NCBI GenBank assembly: GCA_036337945.1
Contig: JAYZDF010000085.1
Coordinates: 1-33,461, forward strand
Direction: 5' to 3'
Length of the DNA stretch: 33,461 nt
DNA from: JAYZDF01 sp036337945
GTDB taxonomy: Bacteria; Myxococcota; Kuafuiibacteriia; Kuafuiibacteriales; Kuafuiibacteriaceae
Below are positions 22,871 through 31,742 of this stretch, piece by piece. Below the pieces are notes generated by a model. That model had not been told where the DNA came from, searched no databases, and saw only the letters and a list, made by a program, of their open reading frames with translations. Every line of letters starts with the position of its first letter. Within the stretch, counting starts at the first letter, position 1. Position numbers and translations under genes: made by a program.

Positions 22871-23842
22871 TCAGAACCATATCTTCAGAAGCGCAAAGCA
22901 ACCAACACTGCCAAGAACAAAGACCAAGCGCTCGGAACGGAACAAATTACGAATCTTGAGCCCGCTTCCTATCCGCACAAGGACCAAAAATAGCGAGACC
23001 ACGGCTATTTGAGCCGCTTCGATACCTAAGTTGAAATTCAAAAGCTCGGCCCAATAGATATCATGACCAAGTTCACGGACGGCCGACGAAAAGCCCATAC
23101 CGTGAAGCACGCCGAAACCTAATGACCAAACCTCAGTACCAACCGAAAGCTTCGTACGATGCCTCACCTCTAAAGCTAATAGGACAACCGACAAAGCAAT
23201 AAACGTTTCAACTAAGCGAGTAGGTACATCCACCTTGAATGAAACCAATGCAACCAAACTCAGCGCATGACCCACTGTAAAGGCTGTAACTAACCAAAGA
23301 AGTTTGCGGCGAATACCGATCAATAAAAACAAGCCGAGCAAAAACGCTATGTGATCATAGCCCTTCAGCAAATGAAGTGCGCCCATCACAAAAAAATTGG
23401 CACGGTTCTCTTCGGATTCTGTCAGAATACCCAGCTCGGCGCGCGGACGGCTCTGTGACAACAATCCCCTTGTCACCTCACCATTGAGCCACTCAACACG
23501 ATAAATGATATTCGAGGCAGACCCAAGAAACCGAGATTCTCTCTGGAGCATTAGTCGGTGCGATTCAGAACATTGTAGCGAGTAGTTTTTTTGTTGAACT
23601 CCTGCAGCCATCTTGTTTTTCAGCCAGGGTGCCTTGGTCAATTGACAAGAATCCTGAAAATTAACCGGAAGTGATGACGTTGCCCTTCTTTGAGTAGAAG
23701 AACTAAATACAATGAGTGCATCCGTAGGAGAGACGAATTCGACATCTAAACTCGTCACGCTTAGCTCGTGTGCTCGTCCTTCACCGGTAGCGAAGACGCT
23801 CAGGCAAAAACCGCTTGCTATAACGCACGTACGCAATTTCAT
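22871..23842 (-). CDS. HupE/UreJ-family membrane protein
   Basis: A 323-residue protein with a signal peptide ending RA|HELS, an extracytoplasmic beta-type domain (residues 25-140, with two or three Cys), then six or so transmembrane helices. The membrane part has MGALHLLKGYDHIAFLLGLF, TAFTVGHALSL and GFGVLHGMGFSSAVRE, the His-rich signatures of the HupE/UreJ_2 family. HupE and UreJ proteins are linked to nickel supply for hydrogenase and urease, but neither enzyme is seen here, and this longer form with an N-terminal periplasmic domain may carry another metal. Its ATG overlaps the stop of the parvulin gene by four bases (ATGA), so they are cotranslated. Confidence 0.88.
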   Translation of the reverse strand: MKLRTCVIASGFCLSVFATGEGRAHELSVTSLDVEFVSPTDALIVFSSSTQRRATSSLPVNFQDSCQLTKAPWLKNKMAAGVQQKNYSLQCSESHRLMLQRESRFLGSASNIIYRVEWLNGEVTRGLLSQSRPRAELGILTESEENRANFFVMGALHLLKGYDHIAFLLGLFLLIGIRRKLLWLVTAFTVGHALSLVALVSFKVDVPTRLVETFIALSVVLLALEVRHRTKLSVGTEVWSLGFGVLHGMGFSSAVRELGHDIYWAELLNFNLGIEAAQIAVVSLFLVLVRIGSGLKIRNLFRSERLVFVLGSVGCFALLKIWF

Positions 23843-24723
23843 AGCCGCGTTCCAAAAAGTTGCGAATCGAGCTCTAACCGCTTGAGCGCGTCTTGAAGAT
23901 TACTCGATTCAATTTGACGAAGAAGGCGACCTCTTGCCTGATTCTCTACCTCTTCGAGCCGTTTCACCTGAGCGGGCACGAACCGATCTATCCGAATCAA
24001 GTGAAACCCAAAGCGGCTTTTTATAGGTTTTTGCCAGACACCAATCTTTGCTTGACGGACACGTGCGAAAAATTGAGCGCCATATTTTTGGGTGAGCTCG
24101 GGACCGGTCATTACCTCAGCCGTTCTTGCATTCATTAGCGGGTCACCAAGCGTTGAGTAGTCGAGATTTGGCCGTGAGGATAGAAGCTCCAGGGTTGATA
24201 CGGCGTCACTCTCTGTCGACTCTCCCCGAAAACTTTCACGAAAAACAAGGTGTGAGAACGCATATCGCTCCGGCGACGTAAAAAACTGTGAATTGTTTCT
24301 CACAAACTGCTGAAGTGCACTCCGAGTAGGATATTGAGTCGAACGAACGGCCGCAAGCTTTTGCCTCATGACGTATAACAGACGAGAGCGAACGACTGAA
24401 TCACTTTGGAGTAAGCCTATTTCTAAAGCCTGCGCAAAAAGAACTGGATTGGAAAAGTCATCCGCATCTGACTGTAGTCGCATGTTCCTAACAATATGCT
24501 GATAAATAACTGGGTCCTTCAGGTGCAGTCCACGCCGAAAGGCCTCTTCGAGCAGCAGAGTCTCGGAAGAATCTCTGGCATATTTACCCTCGACAGACGG
24601 CGGATACTTCGCAAGCTTTTCCTCGTCGAATTCGAAGCTTCCAAAAGTATCTGCACAAAATATCGCCAGCCCACCGAGGAAATAGAGAAGTAAAGACTTC
24701 GAGTATGCCAATGCTTGATTCAT
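23839..24723 (-). CDS. Exported parvulin-like peptidyl-prolyl isomerase
   Basis: I take the ATG at 24723, which overlaps the DUF3604 stop as ATGA and gives about 294 residues; a start at 24738 would add five. The N-terminus (SLLLYFLGGLAIFCADT) is a signal peptide or anchor. The middle is helical, as in SurA or PrsA chaperone parts. The parvulin domain spans about residues 150-255: RYAFSHLVF, YSTLGDPLM, IGVWQKPIKSRFGFHLIRID. The last motif is the usual GxHxIxI end. The catalytic pocket is somewhat degenerate. It would act in the periplasm and may fold a partner exported from the same operon, such as the Cys-rich DUF3604 protein. Confidence 0.82.
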   Translation of the reverse strand: MNQALAYSKSLLLYFLGGLAIFCADTFGSFEFDEEKLAKYPPSVEGKYARDSSETLLLEEAFRRGLHLKDPVIYQHIVRNMRLQSDADDFSNPVLFAQALEIGLLQSDSVVRSRLLYVMRQKLAAVRSTQYPTRSALQQFVRNNSQFFTSPERYAFSHLVFRESFRGESTESDAVSTLELLSSRPNLDYSTLGDPLMNARTAEVMTGPELTQKYGAQFFARVRQAKIGVWQKPIKSRFGFHLIRIDRFVPAQVKRLEEVENQARGRLLRQIESSNLQDALKRLELDSQLFGTRL

Positions 24724-26804
24724 TTCGGAGAAATCCAAATTGGTGAGGTCCAGGCTCGTTCATTAATGACCGGTTGCACGAAGGGTTCGCAACAGATTCG
24801 TTCTTGCTGAGATAAATTATCGTCAGAACAGTCGACACTTTCGCAAACGGAACGGTTCAAACCCAAAAGTGGGTTACAACATTGCTGATCAATTTTGCGG
24901 CTTTGCTCGTTACAGTTATAATTCGCTTCGAGACACTGTCTCGTGCTCCATCGACACGTCGGCTGCTCCAGTACTCGAATATAGTAAAAGGCTCTCTGCT
25001 CTGGCGAATACGAATCATCCGTAAAACTCACGCACAGTTCTGATTCTCCAAAATTTTCACCATTCACACCACAGTTACTCAGATCTAATTCGCGAACTTC
25101 AGTGTTGGAGCCCGCAATCGTAGTTACGCTCGTTTGAAGTGAGGGAATGGTCGAGGTGTCAATCCATCCCTTGATCAGCTGAATGCTCTGCAGGGGTGTT
25201 GACTCAAACTCAGCGCTACCAAGGTCCTGTTGTGCTATGACAAAAAACGATGGCTTAGCACTCATACTCGGAGGAGTGAGAGTTCCGCCCATCGGGACGC
25301 CTTTTTCGTAGGCCTGCTTAATTCTGTCAGAAGCGCGGCATAGGTTTTGTGATAGATTCCATCCCCCAAAAAAGCGGACAGTAATTCGTGGACCGCTGGT
25401 GCCAAAAGTTTCTTTTCGGCGCAAAGCCTGAAAGATTGCTTCGCGGGAGTTCTCTTCAGCCCACACGCCGGCAAGACCACCTGGATTGAAATATGCAATA
25501 TCAGTCAGGCCATCAATCGGCCGCGTCGGTTCATCAGACGAAGCGATACGATTAGGCTGCCCTGCCCCACCGTGACCAGGAAATTTCTTCTCAGACACGG
25601 CACCGGGTGCTGCAATGTGCGTATCAGTGGATGCAATCATGCCATATTGGAACGGGTTCACTCCGAGGTCGCTTTCAAATGTCAAACCTTCGAGTAAGGC
25701 ATCTCGTAGGAAGTCATTTTTCTGTGCGGGTGCAAACAACGTGAAAGATGCTCCACCCAAGTTTGCGCTCGCAAGATTATTCCAGGGTAATTTTTCGAAA
25801 CGGCAGTATTCGTCGGAGGCTCCGGTCGCCAGGCTACATTCAGAATCGCCTTTGTGCTGAAACACCTCAAAAAGAGGCTCCATACTTGCACGAGTTCCTG
25901 CATAGTCAGAACTAAATGCGGACCCAGTAGAATCTTCGGTTAAAAACATCGAACCATTCGATAAATTGGAATTATGAGGAATTGTAAGTACATCGCATCC
26001 AGTGTCAGCATCTAGGCATTCTTCCTTCAGTTGCGACCATAAATCTTCAACCGTAGGTGCCTCAAATACACTACTCACACGAGAAGGGACCTGATGATTT
26101 CGAAAGAGAATATTCCTATGCAGATTCAACGCCCGAGGATTTGATGTCCATTCATAACCGACGAATGAAGTAAATGAGCATTCTGAACTCCGGTCGTAAG
26201 CCGTTTCAGCTTCACGCTGAATTCTCTTCCATACTTCGTTGCTCGCATTTTCACATTCAAATCCAGAAGAAAGGCACAAATCAGGATAGCCTATGTCGTA
26301 GGCTGTTTTCGAATTCAAAGCGACAAAGGAAGTCTGCGGATCTTCGCGAAAAGTTCTACAGTCTTCGCTATCGTAGCCACCAAATCCCGGATCTGTGCAC
26401 ACCGAGATCGTACCAAAAAATTCGGCGTGGTCACTCAACATTACAAAATCTAATGGCTTTTGAATTTTGACCGAACGAAGCCCTACTCCGTTATCGTCAT
26501 AGGGCTGTATTCGAATTTCTTCTCCCCGCGCAAATGCGTAGGCGTCCGCAGGCCCAAGGCGAGTCGCTTGCAGGTTGGCGTCTAGTGATAAAGAAGTGTG
26601 TACATGAGTGTCCCCAAACCAAGGCTTTCGAAGCTCATCGAAATGCTCACATCGACCGATCTTCTCAGGTAAGATGCCTTCCTGTTCATCTTCCTTACAG
26701 GCAAACACACATCCATAAATCAAAAAAAATGATATTGCGTAACGTCTAAAAACCACTGCTCTCTCGACTTTCGCGCAAAGCTTAGCACGGCTATATCTTT
26801 TCAT
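24720..26804 (-). CDS. DUF3604 PHP-like lipoprotein with Cys-rich tail
   Basis: A 694-residue protein of the DUF3604 family. A signal peptide ends at the lipobox VFAC (Cys36). The ATG at 26804 gives a long n-region and no good ribosome site; a GTG at 26756 would give a more usual 20-residue lipoprotein signal. WFGDTHVHTSLSLDA near 62-76 and VMLSDHAEFFG near 121-131 are the metal-binding motifs shared with PHP-type phosphoesterases, and IPHNSNLSNGS and STDTHIAAPG add further candidate ligands. ERAWTSPIW at the end is a family feature. A segment near residues 620-680 holds nine Cys, including two CC pairs, likely disulfides outside the cytoplasm. Substrate unknown. It heads the operon with the parvulin and HupE/UreJ genes. 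Confidence 0.88.
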   Translation of the reverse strand: MKRYSRAKLCAKVERAVVFRRYAISFFLIYGCVFACKEDEQEGILPEKIGRCEHFDELRKPWFGDTHVHTSLSLDANLQATRLGPADAYAFARGEEIRIQPYDDNGVGLRSVKIQKPLDFVMLSDHAEFFGTISVCTDPGFGGYDSEDCRTFREDPQTSFVALNSKTAYDIGYPDLCLSSGFECENASNEVWKRIQREAETAYDRSSECSFTSFVGYEWTSNPRALNLHRNILFRNHQVPSRVSSVFEAPTVEDLWSQLKEECLDADTGCDVLTIPHNSNLSNGSMFLTEDSTGSAFSSDYAGTRASMEPLFEVFQHKGDSECSLATGASDEYCRFEKLPWNNLASANLGGASFTLFAPAQKNDFLRDALLEGLTFESDLGVNPFQYGMIASTDTHIAAPGAVSEKKFPGHGGAGQPNRIASSDEPTRPIDGLTDIAYFNPGGLAGVWAEENSREAIFQALRRKETFGTSGPRITVRFFGGWNLSQNLCRASDRIKQAYEKGVPMGGTLTPPSMSAKPSFFVIAQQDLGSAEFESTPLQSIQLIKGWIDTSTIPSLQTSVTTIAGSNTEVRELDLSNCGVNGENFGESELCVSFTDDSYSPEQRAFYYIRVLEQPTCRWSTRQCLEANYNCNEQSRKIDQQCCNPLLGLNRSVCESVDCSDDNLSQQERICCEPFVQPVINERAWTSPIWISPK

Positions 26805-26992
26805 CGTAGGCGATGGGTAAAAATCAAGTTCATTTTATGACTAGGATAGCCCTTCGTACTCAAGAGGAACGTAAGAGACGATGATTTCTCTCCGAGACAT
26901 CAAAGTCAGAGCCCATAAATAAGATTTCGACGAATTTTACAGTCTCGATAAAGAAATTGAAGGATTCACAATGCCTACGGACATCATATTGA

Positions 26993-27589
26993 TTACCGCG
27001 CCATGACGACGGTTTGTGCTTCCTTACGCAGAACCTCAGCCAACGCCTCCTCGAGCACTTCAAACGATTCAAGAGGAGGAACGTGGATAAAACTGCCTAC
27101 TTTTAGAAAATCAGAATTTTCAGCAACGTGACAGCCAACAAAGAAAGACTGATTGCACAAAAAAGTCCCCGCATGAGTCGCTATTTGTGCGTCTAAATTG
27201 TAGCCTTTCAAGATATCGACCGCAGATGCTTCATTTATACGAGATCGATATGCTAACGGTGCTTCTGCGATAATTGGACGCATGTTCGGGCTTTCTCCCG
27301 CGTTATCTGAAGAGGTCGCATGTTCAAGATTTAGAGCGACGGTCTCGACATCAATCTTCAACCGGTGTGGTGCATATCCGAGACCAAGCCAGATTAGTGG
27401 TCGATATGATTCAAAAAGTTTTTCGAGAGCTGGACGAGTCTCGCGATACGCAACGGGCAATGTTGCGGCATAAGCATTTTCTAACCGGTCGGCGATACGT
27501 TGTGCCGTCTTTCCCGTGGGATTGTGCGTCAGTTTGAGGCCTTGACCAGTCGTAAATGGCTCAAAACCCGTGATTAGATACTGAATCAT
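26993..27589 (-). CDS. pcp: Pyroglutamyl peptidase I
   Basis: The frame is open to 27790, but the true start is ATG 27589, which gives 198 residues beginning MIQYLITGFEPF, as in all members, after AAGGAAAAA. It removes N-terminal pyroglutamate from peptides in the cytoplasm. The Cys-protease triad is intact: E82 in DVETVALN, C145 in GTFLCNQSFF and H169 in SFIHVPPLES. Substitutions relative to the common AGTYVCN and FIHVPYLPEQ signatures show some divergence. The longer upstream reading frame overlaps the start of darP and can be dismissed. The divergent gap to darP is 65 bases. A 188-base gap without genes separates it from the DUF3604 gene. Confidence 0.92.
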   Translation of the reverse strand: MIQYLITGFEPFTTGQGLKLTHNPTGKTAQRIADRLENAYAATLPVAYRETRPALEKLFESYRPLIWLGLGYAPHRLKIDVETVALNLEHATSSDNAGESPNMRPIIAEAPLAYRSRINEASAVDILKGYNLDAQIATHAGTFLCNQSFFVGCHVAENSDFLKVGSFIHVPPLESFEVLEEALAEVLRKEAQTVVMAR

Positions 27590-27654
27590 TTTTGCTTTTT
27601 CCTTATAGCGGTATCCACCGGTAAAATACACTGGCTTTCGTGGCCTAAAAATGT

Positions 27655-28170
27655 ATGAATGCCGGTCAGAGTTCTGAGATGCACGAAGAAGATGAATACT
27701 CCGAAGACATCGTAACGCGGGCGGAGATGAAAAAGACGGCCCAGGAACTTCAAGACCTCGGAGAGCGCCTTGCAGAGCTTCCTGAATCACATTGGGAGAA
27801 TTTTAGCCTTCCAGAAGAACTCATCGATGCATTACGAACTGCGAAACGTTTGCAAAGTCGAAAACGCGAAGGTCTTAGGAGACAGAACCAACGTATCGGT
27901 AAACTCATGACCCAACTTGATACCGATCTCGTCAGGAAAGAATTCGCGGTATATCGAGCCAAAATACATAAGAATTCTCAGGCCAGCCCGTGGGCAGAGA
28001 AGCTGATTCTGAAACCAGTTGCTCTAACTGAATTCTGTAAAAAATATCCTGAAGCGAATGTTCAACTCCTTCGGCAGCTTATTCGAGCAGCGCAAAAAGC
28101 GAACTCAGAGGATAAACAATTATCCACCCGGAAAAAACTTGAACAATTCTTGCGAGAAATTGGCATTTGA
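27655..28170 (+). CDS. darP: DarP/YjgA (DUF615) ribosome assembly factor
   Basis: A 171-residue protein rich in charged helices. EDEYSEDIVTRAEMKKTAQE, then LQDLGERLAEL near 33-43, matches the YjgA opening (RSEIKRDAEALQDLG), and TAKRLQSRKREGLRRQNQRIGKLM near 62-85 matches the conserved Arg/Lys-rich core that contacts pre-50S rRNA. E. coli DarP has 183 residues. It is a cytoplasmic factor for late assembly of the large subunit. The ATG at 27679 is an alternative start. It is transcribed divergently from pcp and followed by elbB after 64 bases. The presence of darP, a family I associate mainly with beta/gamma proteobacteria and some relatives, is a mild taxonomic hint. Confidence 0.88.
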   Translation: MNAGQSSEMHEEDEYSEDIVTRAEMKKTAQELQDLGERLAELPESHWENFSLPEELIDALRTAKRLQSRKREGLRRQNQRIGKLMTQLDTDLVRKEFAVYRAKIHKNSQASPWAEKLILKPVALTEFCKKYPEANVQLLRQLIRAAQKANSEDKQLSTRKKLEQFLREIGI

Positions 28171-28234
28171 TCGCATTATCCCTGCTTGATTCGAACGTCG
28201 AAATATAGTCTCATCCGCGCCGAGGTAATTCGAA

Positions 28235-28891
28235 ATGACTAAGAAAATTGGAGTTGTATTATCGGGCTGTGGATTCAAGGACGGTGCCGAGATTCATGAA
28301 GCTGTTCTCACCCTTCTGGCATTGGATCAAGCAGGCGCCGAAATCGTTTGTATGGCGCCCAATGTCGACCAAACCCAGGTCACCAATCACATCACTGATG
28401 AGGCGCAAGCTGAAACCCGAAATGTACTTGTAGAATCCGCGAGAATCGCGCGAGGCAACATCGAAGATATTGCGAACGTAAGTGCAAATGATCTCGATGC
28501 CGTAGTTCTGCCTGGTGGGTTTGGTGCTGCGCTTAACCTTTCAGATTTTGCGACCAAAGGCCCAGAAGCTGTGGTGAACGCCGATGTAAAACGTCTACTT
28601 GAAGACATACATAATCAAAAGAAGCCGATTGGTGCCATTTGCATCGCGCCCGCCGTCGTGGCGGCTACACTCGGAGCGTCAAAGGTAAAATTAACCATCG
28701 GCAATGACTCAGGAACAGCGGACGCGATAAACGCCCATGGCGCGAGGCACGAGACCTGCGCTGTAGAAAGTATTATTGTGGATGAAGAGAATAAGATTGT
28801 AAGCACGCCTGCTTACATGCTGGGACCAGATATTCGGCACGTAAATTCAGGTATAGGCCTTCTGGTCTCTGAAGTTATGAGAATGGCCTAA
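28235..28891 (+). CDS. elbB: ElbB, DJ-1/PfpI-superfamily glyoxalase-like protein
   Basis: A 218-residue protein with the complete ElbB pattern: KIGVVLSGCGFKDGAEIHEA at the N-terminus, DAVVLPGGFGAALNLSDFA near 88-106, GAICIAPAVV near 133-142 with the nucleophilic Cys136, and the C-terminal HVNSGIGLLVSEV. E. coli ElbB has about the same length and shows glyoxalase activity in vitro; its older name links it to enhanced lycopene (isoprenoid) production. It is cytoplasmic and intact. The ATG at 28235 lies after a weak ribosome site (GAGGTAATTCGAA). The 64-base distance to darP permits cotranscription. Confidence 0.95.
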   Translation: MTKKIGVVLSGCGFKDGAEIHEAVLTLLALDQAGAEIVCMAPNVDQTQVTNHITDEAQAETRNVLVESARIARGNIEDIANVSANDLDAVVLPGGFGAALNLSDFATKGPEAVVNADVKRLLEDIHNQKKPIGAICIAPAVVAATLGASKVKLTIGNDSGTADAINAHGARHETCAVESIIVDEENKIVSTPAYMLGPDIRHVNSGIGLLVSEVMRMA

Positions 28892-28945
28892 GCGGCCGTC
28901 ATAACGCTCAATTTCTCTTTTTTTGCTACGTTTCTCGGTTAAAAC

Positions 28946-31621
28946 GTGCCAAAAACGCAGGCAAGTATGCTGCACGAAGAGAATCTCGCTAAACCCAAAG
29001 TCAATTTTCGAGTCGACTATCAAGTTCCGAATTACTTGATTGAAACAGTAGATCTTCAATTTGAACTAGGGGAAGACTACACGACCGTAGAATCTGAGCT
29101 TGCGGTTGTTCCTAACCCAGCCCATAAGGGTGCTCGAGGGCCACTGATTCTTACAGGTCTCGAGATGGAGTTACTTCACGTCTCAATCGACGGACAAGAT
29201 GTCGCGAAAGACAACTACACAGTATCGAGCGAGAGCTTAACACTTTCCTCCCCTGACCAAGCATTTCAACTGAAGATACGAAATAGGATCAAGCCCCAAG
29301 AAAACACACGATTGATGGGGCTGTATAAATCAAGCGGCACATTTTGTACGCAGTGTGAATCAGATGGGTTTCGGCGAATTACTTACTACCTTGATCGACC
29401 CGATGTCATGGCGAAGTTTCGAGTTCGAATTACCGCTGACAAATCGAAATATCCTTTACTTCTTTCCAACGGAAATCTCGTCGAAGATGGGGTCCTAGAA
29501 AATGGCCAACATTGGGCACAATGGGAAGATCCTTTTCCCAAACCAGCATACTTGTTCGCATTGGTTGCGGGTGACCTCGCACGAATGTCAGACACCTATA
29601 CGACTACTTCTGGCCGGACGGTGAAGCTCGATATTTTCACTGAGCATGGTCAATTGGACAAATGTGACCATGCCATGAAGTCACTCAAGGCATCATTGAA
29701 ATGGGACGAAGACACCTACGGTCTTGAGTGTGACTTGGACAATTACATGATCGTTGCTGTGAGTGATTTCAATATGGGTGCCATGGAGAACAAAGGTCTC
29801 AATGTTTTCAACACCAAGTATGTTCTCGCTGACTCGCGAACTGCAACTGACACAGATTATCTTGGCGTCGAGGGAGTGATAGGGCACGAATACTTCCATA
29901 ACTGGACGGGAAACCGCGTTACCGTGCGCGACTGGTTCCAGTTGACGCTCAAGGAAGGCCTTACGGTTTTTAGAGATCAACAGTTTTCAGCCGACTTGAA
30001 TTCAAAAACAGTCAAACGTATCCAAGACGTCAGAGCGCTTCGTGCAGCTCAATTCCCAGAAGATGCAGGACCTATGTCTCACCCCATTCGCCCCGATTCA
30101 TACATTGAGATGAATAATTTCTACACTTCGACAGTGTATAACAAAGGCGCTGAAGTCATCCGGATGATTCATACAATCGTAGGAGAAGAAGGCTTCAGAA
30201 AAGGGATGGACTTATATTTCGAGCGTCATGATGGGCAGGCGATCACTTGTGATGATTTTGTGGCAGCAATGTCCGATGCAAACGCTCACGACTTTTCACA
30301 ATTCATGCGGTGGTATAGTCAATCTGGAACACCCGAAGTTCATGTTTCGACCTCCTATAATGCAGATGACAAAACGTATACTCTTCATATGAAGCAGACC
30401 TGTGCAGCAACGGCTGGTCAGTCAGAAAAAGCTCCGTTCGTCATCCCGATTAAGATGGCTTTATTGAATCAAGATGGAGAGGAGCTTCCTCTTACTTGGT
30501 CTCAAGATGACCAAACGGACACGACGAGAGTCATTTCGGTGACCGATGCAGAACAATCATTTACGTTCACCAATATCGACGCAGAACCAATTCCATCATT
30601 GCTGCGAGACTTTTCAGCACCCATCCGATTACGTTTTCCTCAAAGCCGAGAGAATCTACAATTCCTCATGTCGAAGGACAAAAATGAATTCAACCGATGG
30701 GAGGCAGGACAGAAGCTAGCCACAGAGCTCATATTAGAAATGGTCGCGCAGCGGGCGCGAGGTGAAGATATGGTGGTTGATCTAGGGTTCGTCTCAGCTT
30801 GCCGCTCTATTCTTGAGGATGAGTCCATCGATAAAGCCCTGGCTGCTCTAGCCCTTGCCCTGCCGATGGAACGAGTTCTCGCTGAAGAAATGGCCACGAT
30901 TGACATCGATGGAATCCATCATGCTCGTGAGCTTCTCAGAGGAACCATCGCCTGTGAGCTCAAAGACTCTCTTTTAGAGGTCTATAACGCAAATATTTCA
31001 ACCGACGAATACAGCTGCGATTCGACCTCTATGGGCCGCCGAGCGCTCAAAAATGCGTGCCTGAGCTACATTGCACTCCTAGGTACAGAAGAATCTACAG
31101 CGATATGTGAGAAACAATATCAAGAGGCAAATAATATGACAGACCGGCTCGCTGCCCTGTCCTGTTTGATTGATCTTGATTCTTCAGTTCGAGAATCAAC
31201 GCTTCAAGATTTTTATGAGCAGTTCAAATCAGAAGCTTTGGTTATCGACAAATGGTTCATGCTCCAGGCGATGTCTAAACTTCCGAACACCCTTGATAAT
31301 GTAGAAAAACTGCTTTCTCATCCTGACTTTAGCATGAAGAATCCAAACCGTTGCCGAGCACTTCTATTTAGTTTCAGTGCAGGGAACCTTTATCATTTTC
31401 ACCGTGCTGACGGACGAGGTTATGACTTTCTAGCAGAGCAACTTATCGCTCTAGACAAAAGCAATCCTCAGATCGCTGCTCGCATTTCTCGCTCATTCGA
31501 CCGATGGAAGAAATTTGATGAGGGACGACAAATAAAGGCAAAAGCGGCCCTAGAACGAGTTTTGGCTACAGAAGGACTAAGTAAAGACGTTCACGAAATC
31601 ATCTCGAAGAATCTAGAATAA
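28946..31621 (+). CDS. pepN: Aminopeptidase N (M1 family)
   Basis: An 891-residue zinc aminopeptidase of M1 type, close in build to E. coli PepN. It has GAMEN (residues 278-282), the zinc site HEYFH (H314, H318) with E337 in LKEGLTVF, spaced as HExxH-18-E, then Tyr in FYTSTVYNKGAEVIRM. The C-terminal part is the helical PepN domain. It releases N-terminal residues from peptides in the cytoplasm. The frame opens at GTG 28946, but ATG 28967 (seven residues later, with AGGCAAG upstream) is as likely. The upstream OPT-type transporter gene order is reversed: the transporter follows 121 bases downstream, so peptide uptake and hydrolysis genes are adjacent. Confidence 0.96.
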   Translation: MPKTQASMLHEENLAKPKVNFRVDYQVPNYLIETVDLQFELGEDYTTVESELAVVPNPAHKGARGPLILTGLEMELLHVSIDGQDVAKDNYTVSSESLTLSSPDQAFQLKIRNRIKPQENTRLMGLYKSSGTFCTQCESDGFRRITYYLDRPDVMAKFRVRITADKSKYPLLLSNGNLVEDGVLENGQHWAQWEDPFPKPAYLFALVAGDLARMSDTYTTTSGRTVKLDIFTEHGQLDKCDHAMKSLKASLKWDEDTYGLECDLDNYMIVAVSDFNMGAMENKGLNVFNTKYVLADSRTATDTDYLGVEGVIGHEYFHNWTGNRVTVRDWFQLTLKEGLTVFRDQQFSADLNSKTVKRIQDVRALRAAQFPEDAGPMSHPIRPDSYIEMNNFYTSTVYNKGAEVIRMIHTIVGEEGFRKGMDLYFERHDGQAITCDDFVAAMSDANAHDFSQFMRWYSQSGTPEVHVSTSYNADDKTYTLHMKQTCAATAGQSEKAPFVIPIKMALLNQDGEELPLTWSQDDQTDTTRVISVTDAEQSFTFTNIDAEPIPSLLRDFSAPIRLRFPQSRENLQFLMSKDKNEFNRWEAGQKLATELILEMVAQRARGEDMVVDLGFVSACRSILEDESIDKALAALALALPMERVLAEEMATIDIDGIHHARELLRGTIACELKDSLLEVYNANISTDEYSCDSTSMGRRALKNACLSYIALLGTEESTAICEKQYQEANNMTDRLAALSCLIDLDSSVRESTLQDFYEQFKSEALVIDKWFMLQAMSKLPNTLDNVEKLLSHPDFSMKNPNRCRALLFSFSAGNLYHFHRADGRGYDFLAEQLIALDKSNPQIAARISRSFDRWKKFDEGRQIKAKAALERVLATEGLSKDVHEIISKNLE

Positions 31622-31742
31622 TCCGCACTTATGTTTCGTCCTGAAAGCTCTATGGACTTTATCTTAGAGGGAAATTGCGATCTTAGCATTTCTACCTGTT
31701 TTGACTATAGACCAATTTCGTTGGGTATGAATCCTAACGGGG

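Noticed and set aside
27590..27790. Extended start of the pyroglutamyl peptidase frame
   Set aside because: The 67 extra residues overlap darP on the other strand and do not resemble the family; the MIQYLITGFEPF start is universal and has a ribosome site.
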